The notes under the pieces are model-generated. The model had not been told where the DNA came from. It saw only the letters and a program-made list of their open reading frames with translations, and did no database searches. A DNA stretch of 64,000 bases from Gnetum montanum (Eukaryota > Streptophyta > Gnetopsida > Gnetales > Gnetaceae), in the NCBI GenBank assembly GCA_015680685.1, contig MNCI01009513.1:253278-317277 (forward strand), given 5' to 3'. Positions 59,190 to 64,000 of the stretch are shown here, in pieces. Every line of letters starts with the position of its first letter. Positions within the stretch are counted from its first letter, which is position 1. The translations under genes and the position numbers were made by a program.

Positions 59190-59978
59190 TGCGACACACG
59201 AAGCAAGTCCAACAATGGTAGGAACAACAGCTCCACAACTGCAACTACAGAGGAAACCCCCAGCCACTGGGAAAGCTCAGCTCTACAAGGACACCTTGCA
59301 TAACCAACACAACACAGCAAAGCCCCACACTGCCTCTTCATAGCAGCAACATAGAGATACCCAGCTGTAACCCCAAATTGCCACTGGAATTGCAGCACCA
59401 CAGCAAAAAAAACCACAGGGAGCTGCCACCGCAACAATCGTAGAGAGAGGCGATGCAGGTAACTCCCACCACGGGCTAGGCCCAGGATGCAAAGGCTTTA
59501 CTGCCAAGCAAACCATAGAAAAATCACCAGAAATCGTGATCAGGGCAAGCAGGCAAAGGCAGAGTTGCCTCACTCACCACCAAACACAAGGTAGGCAAGC
59601 GGTGGCGGCACTGCAGGACGCGGAGTGCAGGAGCACTCAGCAGCATAGCAGCACCCAACGGAAACAAAGAGCACCAACGGTTACAGAGAGTTGTGCTCTG
59701 TATTTTTTAATCGGCAAAACGACAATGTTGTAATGGCAGAGAATAGTGGATACAGAAAATAGCGAAGAGAGGGGCTGCAACCCTCCTACAGAAAACCACC
59801 GCCCAGTAGTAACATTGTGGAGACTATCATGCTGGCGTAGTATACAGCCAAGTACTTTGGTCATTTACTAAAAAATGAAATGAAATGAAATAAAAAGCTG
59901 ATTATGTTAACAAGGATGGCTAAGACACGTTTGCCGCAGGGAAAACGTCAGGGCCAGAAACACGGCCCGAGGAGCTCG
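59190..59978 (-). mobile_element. 5' region of the LINE
   Basis: GC-richer than its surroundings, beginning CGAGCTCCTCGGGCCGTG on the minus strand. It should hold the internal Pol II promoter of the LINE. The open frames within it (up to about 96 codons) are not recognised. Confidence 0.55.
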
Positions 59979-59991
59979 GGATGCCCATGAT
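59979..59991. repeat. 13-bp target-site duplication, right copy
   Basis: GGATGCCCATGAT, identical to 53957-53969, followed by ATT and a 13-A run. Confidence 0.92.
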
Positions 59992-60039
59992 ATTAAAAAA
60001 AAAAAAATAGAAACGGTTTTTGATTATGTCATCTATTCA

Positions 60040-60205
60040 ATATCATTGTTCATGATGTTATAGCCACTTATGAAATAAAGGTTTTAAATTCAATTTTTCA
60101 AGAATCATAAATGACAATTATTTCTAGATAGTATTGAGTTATAAATTTCTATAAATCTTGGGGTGTACTTATGTTTCACTTATTTTGGGTTCAACATCTT
60201 GCCAC
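60040..60205 (+). mobile_element. Decayed SINE copy
   Basis: GTTATAGCCACTTATGAAATAAAGG (A-box-like relic) is followed about 90 bp later by TAAATCTTGGGGTGTACTTATG-TTCACTTATTTTGGGTTC, the tail of the SINE arrayed at 41.5-42.0 kb. Confidence 0.5.
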
Positions 60206-60589
60206 CCTAACCCACAAATGGGAATGATTCTATGTGTGCCTATTCAAGTAAACGTAAAAGTTTTTATTTTAATTCGAACAATTTTCAACTTTTTAAAACT
60301 TTTTGATAACTCCTTTTTTGTGATTAAAAATGACAAAACTATTGCAAATCATCTTTTTTTATCATGTTGATCAATATTGCAAACTTTTAAGCTCTCAAAT
60401 TAATTAATCCAAATCTTCTATCTTTTGCAATAAGGGGTTCAAGAATGGACTTTGTCTAAATCTTGGCATTTCTTAGAACAATTAAATGTTTTTAAATTGT
60501 TATGCATTCCCTTTTTCTTTAGTGGATCTTCTTAAAAAACTCTATGGATGTTACAATGAAGAAAACTAAAGAAAAAACTTATTAAGAGG

Positions 60590-61145
60590 AAGGAGAAGAA
60601 GTTTTCAATGGTTGGCAGGTTCACTCTTTGTAAGCATATCATTCAAGCTACTCATGTATTATTATTATCATTCAAGCATATCATGGATGGTGGATTAGGA
60701 TTGATGAATTGTTATAAGCAGGGTATTGTTTTATGTGCTAAGTGGGTAGTTAAATGGTTATCTGGTGGAGAGCATTGGAAGCTTCTTTTTCATAAGTACA
60801 TTCAAATGGGTAAGCTTAGAGGTGGTGGTTATTAGAGAAATACTCTTTTTTCTAAATTGGGTCCTTTTACAAAAGACATTACTATATTAGGTCCTATTAT
60901 CATAAAGCATATTTGGAAGGCTTGAAGTTTTATCAATGATTTTTGGAACTTTAATAATATTACCATTTCTACCTCTATGTTTGATAAGCTTTCTCCTTAG
61001 TGGCTTCCAATTAATAATGAACCATGGGCTATTAAGCATCCACGCCTTTGTAATACATTGTGCAAGCTTGGCATTTCTTCTCTTTCACTTGTTCACATAC
61101 ATAATAGCAAGATTACTTTGTATGTGTCAAAGTCTCTATGGTGAG
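60590..61145 (+). pseudogene. L1-like LINE C-terminal fragment
   Basis: The plus strand reads KKFSMVGRFTLCKHIIQATH, then DGGLGLMNCYKQGIVLCAKW and LSGGEHWKLLFHKYIQMGKL, matching the same C-terminal region as the LINE at 54-59 kb (NDGLGLLNSFKQGITLVAKW). GPFTKDITILGPIIIKHIWKA follows, with stops. It is cut off at LTR D1, which begins at 61146. Confidence 0.75.
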
Positions 61146-61923
61146 TGATGAAGCATCTTCCTTGGGTTGCATCAATGGGATGCCTATAAATACATGCTCA
61201 CCAACTGCATTTATGACATCTCATAGTTAGTATCCTAGTGAAGCTATTGCATTTTGTTCATTTGATAGTTAGAATGTTTTCTAAGTGCCAGCAGTAGGAG
61301 TAAGAAGTGTACGGATTTTTATTCGAACATTGATGTACATGAGCACCTTAGTGTGACCAACAATAAAGACGAGCTTTTTTCACAAACCTTACAACATTTG
61401 GAAATAGATTAATGTTTACTTTAAATGCATTTATGATTTGAGAAATTTACTTTAATGCATCATATTAATTAATTAAATAGTGATTAATTAACACACATAA
61501 GTATAACCATTTTGAACATACATTAACGTTTGGTAATCTTAGTAGTGCTTAACGCTTTATAACCCAGTAACGTTGTAATGTGGTTCAAGATGTGTATGGT
61601 AAATTGGAACAAATACTTAAGTTTGGATTAGTTAAGATATTAGTTAGTTAATAAATTACTTAAACATTTAATTACTTTATTTTCTAGCACATAGGCAATT
61701 TAAACGATAAAATACAAAATGATAAAAATCATATGCCTTGGTTACACTTAACCATACACTTGCACCTCACAAGTGAAACTGAGAAGACAATAATCACGTC
61801 CTTGATATTCACTACCTAGACCCTATGTACTTAGAGAGCTAAAGTTTATGGAATTCAACTAGATCACTTAGTGTACGCTAGTGATTCGTATGGTTGGGCA
61901 TAGGAACTACTCACTACTCATCA
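61146..61923 (+). mobile_element. LTR D1
   Basis: 778 bp, TGATGAAGC to CTCATCA. It has CTATAAATAC in TATA position (about 61184), AGGAGTAAGAAGTGTACGG and CAACAATAAAGACGAGC in R, and a family-typical 3' end. Compared with D2 and D3 it lacks about 95 bp of U3 just upstream of the TATA, including their dyad region. Confidence 0.8.
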
Positions 61924-61924
61924 T

Positions 61925-61942
61925 TGGCACTGTTGTCGAGGA
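61925..61942 (+). other. Primer-binding site after LTR D1
   Basis: TGGCACTGTTGTCGAGGA matches the tRNA-Asp type consensus with a few transitions. Confidence 0.7.
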
Positions 61943-62075
61943 CTTTAGTTAGCTATGTGCACCATTTAGGAGTTAGTGAAATCATTCAACAATGTTGTAA
62001 CAAATATTAAAGTTGCAAATCATTAAAAATAATAAACATAATAGTAAGAGCACACTATTTTTCTTTTCAACTATA

Positions 62076-62284
62076 ATGTCTTCCTCTCATAAGGTTGATT
62101 CTCTGCCGCTGTTCAAGCATACATCCAATCAACAAAGGCATGAAGGGTCGTAACTACCAATGCGTCAACAATGCAGAGTGGTATATACTTACCCTGATGA
62201 GTATGTGCCAGATTTCACCTTCATCTTGCATCAAGATGAACAACTGTGGTGGAGGAACATGGAGAGCAAAATTGTGTTGCCGCT
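62076..62284 (+). pseudogene. Truncated gag start of element D
   Basis: ATG at 62076 opens MSSSHKVDS, parallel to element B. After a stop it reads DEYVPDFTFILHQDEQLWWR and NMESKIVLPLDES. The frame then runs straight into LTR D2 at 62285. All later gag, pol and 3' sequences are missing, so the element was collapsed by deletion. Confidence 0.8.
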
Positions 62285-63120
62285 TGATGAATCATGTCAT
62301 TGGGTCATGTCGATGGAATGTTGTAAACGTGATTCCATCGACATAGGTTTTGCTACATTAATGTGTACCCATCAACGTGGCACCTTGCTTTCACCTATAA
62401 ATGTATGCCTACCTGTTGCATTCATGGCAATCTTTTAGTTAGTTGTAGTGAAGCTCTTGTAGTTTTTCCTTTCAAAAGTTAGAATGTTTTCTAAGTGTCC
62501 ATAGTAGGAGTCAAAGAAATGTCTGAATCTTTGTTCAAGCATTGATGTACCTGAGCACCTCAATATGAATTGTAATAAAGATGAGCTTTTTTGATAAAAC
62601 CTTATAGCACTTGGAATAGATTAATGTTTCCTTATGCATTTATTGTTCATGCACTTTACTTTAATGAATTGTAATTAGGTGATTAATATCGATTAAATGG
62701 CGAACATAAGTATGACCACTTCAAGCATATGCTTAACGTTTGGTAATCCCAGTAGTGCTTAACGCATGGTAATCTAGTAGCACTATAACATGTTCAGGAT
62801 GTGTACAGAAAGTGGGAAAGGATGCTTATGTTAGGATTAGTTAAGTGTTAGTTAGTTATTAGATTAAAAAAATTAATTAAACATCTATTATTTTATTTCC
62901 AACAGTTAGGCAATTAAAATGATAAAATATAAAATGATAAAAATAAAATGCCTTAGTTACACTTAACCATACACTTGCACCTCACAATTGGAACTAAGAA
63001 GACAATGATCATAATTTGTAGATTCACCTTCTAGACCCAATGCACTTAGAGAGCTAAAGTTTATGGAATTCAATTAGATCACTTAGTGAATGCTAGTGAT
63101 TCATATGTTTGGGCATAGGG
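62285..63120 (+). mobile_element. LTR D2, missing its last bases
   Basis: It begins TGATGAATC. U3 holds a perfect 13-bp inverted repeat, ATGTCGATGGAAT (62307-62319) and its complement (62332-62344). CTATAAATGTATGCC (about 62395) is the TATA region and GTAATAAAGATGAGC lies in R. It stops at GGGCATAGGG, about 16 bp short of the normal end, where LTR D3 begins. Confidence 0.75.
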
Positions 63121-63964
63121 TGATGAGTTGCTTTCTTGGGCTACGTCAATGGGATGTGGTCGACGTGATCCTATTGATGTGGGATTTGACTCATTAACAT
63201 GTACCCATTGATGGGGCATCCTATCTCTGCTTATAAATGTGTACCTACCCACCGCATTTATGGCAATCTTTTCATAATTATAGCAAAGCACTTGCAATTT
63301 TTTCATTTGATTGTTAGAATATTTTTTGAGAGCCTAAAGTAGGAGTCAAAGAAGTGTATGAATCCTTATTTGAGCACTAATGTACCTAAGCACCTTGGTG
63401 TGAACAACAATAAAGATGATCTTTTCTAATAAATCCTTGTAGCACTTGGACTATATTAATGTTTTCTTTATGTATTTAATACCTATGAAATTTATTTTAA
63501 TGTTTTTAAGTAATTAATTAATGTTAGTTAAATAGCACACATAAGTACAACCACTTCGAGTATATGCTAAACACTTGGTAATCCTAGTAGCACTTAATGC
63601 TTGGTAACCCAGTGGCACTTTACATGTTTAGGATGTGTGCAGAAAGTGCAAATGAATGCTTATGTTAGAATTAGTTAGATATTAGTTAATTATTAGATTA
63701 GTTAAACATTTATATACTTTATTCTTGTTCATTAGATGACTTAATTCATAAAAGATAAAATGATAAAAATTATATGCCTTAGTTACACTTAATCATACCC
63801 TTGTACTTCACAAGTGGAGTTGGGAAGACAACAATTGCAATGGTTAGATTCACCTCTTAGAACTAGTGTGCTTAGAGACCTAAAGTCTTTAGAATTCAAT
63901 GAGATCTCTAAGTGAAAGCTAGTGATTCATATGGTTGGACATAGGGTATACTCGCTGCTCATCA
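63121..63964 (+). mobile_element. LTR D3 and start of the next element
   Basis: 844 bp, TGATGAGTT to CTCATCA, with GTCGACGTGATCC in the dyad region, CTTATAAATGTG (about 63231) and CAACAATAAAGATGATC. TGGCACGATTATCGGGAA follows at 63966, a tRNA-Asp type primer site, so this is a 5' LTR whose internal region lies beyond the window. Confidence 0.8.
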
Positions 63965-64000
63965 TTGGCACGATTATCGGGAACTTTAGATAGGCACATG

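Larger units (their letters stand above)
53970..59978 (-). mobile_element. L1-like LINE, near full length, with TSD
   Basis: 6,009 bp on the minus strand with 13-bp target duplications. The 3' end is marked by a T-rich tract on the plus strand (53970-53998), the degenerate poly(A) tail. On the minus strand the order is 5' region (59978-59190), ORF1, ORF2 with endonuclease, reverse transcriptase and C-terminal zinc-binding region, then 3' UTR. The target upstream of the 5' duplication reads T-run then AAT on the minus strand, near the TTTT/AA preference of L1 endonucleases. Many stops and frameshifts and a mutated catalytic motif make it inactive. Confidence 0.9.

Overview
The window reads as nuclear DNA from a seed plant with a large, repeat-rich, AT-rich genome. 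The evidence is two intron-containing plant housekeeping genes (7-exon cytosolic malate dehydrogenase, 4-exon RPB11) set in about 55 kb of old, nested LTR retrotransposons, three clades of LINE-like sequence and a tRNA-derived SINE array. The amount of ancient decayed LTR sequence would suit a gymnosperm, but nothing here proves that. Almost all other open frames are shadows or remnants of mobile elements.

Layout. 0-6 kb: pieces of a Ty3/gypsy 3' noncoding region, an N-bounded inverted segment that looks like an assembly error, then three LTRs set head to tail. 5.8-6.4 kb: L1 reverse transcriptase fragment (minus). 7-10.3 kb: a minus-strand LTR, a 21-bp minisatellite and a decayed gag with a CCHC knuckle. 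10.48-20.27 kb: element A, a complete but dead Athila/Tat-like gypsy element (gag-pro-RT-RH-INT, tRNA-Asp primer site, TSD CACAT) inserted into a ~262-bp tandem repeat. 20.3-29.2 kb: relics, including an unidentified coiled-coil ORF ahead of a decayed LTR that itself holds a solo LTR (TSD ATAAA), then an RTE-type LINE tail. 29.31-36.09 kb: a noncoding LARD-like unit with an initiator-Met primer site, containing a nested LTR and a 617-bp gap.

36.57-39.86 kb: NAD-dependent cytosolic malate dehydrogenase, complete, 332 codons, plus strand. 40.8-42.0 kb: minisatellite and a SINE array. 43.34-50.16 kb: element B, a close relative of A with both LTRs, primer site and TSD (CATTT), but lacking reverse transcriptase, RNase H and integrase: a gag-pro-only, non-autonomous element. 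51.38-53.58 kb: RPB11 on the minus strand, 116 codons. 53.97-59.98 kb: an L1-like LINE with 13-bp target duplications, inserted about 50 bp upstream of the likely RPB11 TATA box. 60-64 kb: SINE tail, L1 fragment and a second head-to-tail LTR group.

How the parts relate. A could once have supplied enzymes to elements like B, which share its leader, Gag frame and 3' region. All LTRs of this superfamily share TGATGA...TCATCA ends, a TATA box and, just upstream of it, a palindromic U3 block whose sequence differs between subfamilies. RPB11 encodes a subunit shared by plant Pol II, IV and V, so it serves both mRNA synthesis and transposon silencing. The catalytic Asp codons of several elements have become Asn, consistent with long methylation-driven decay.
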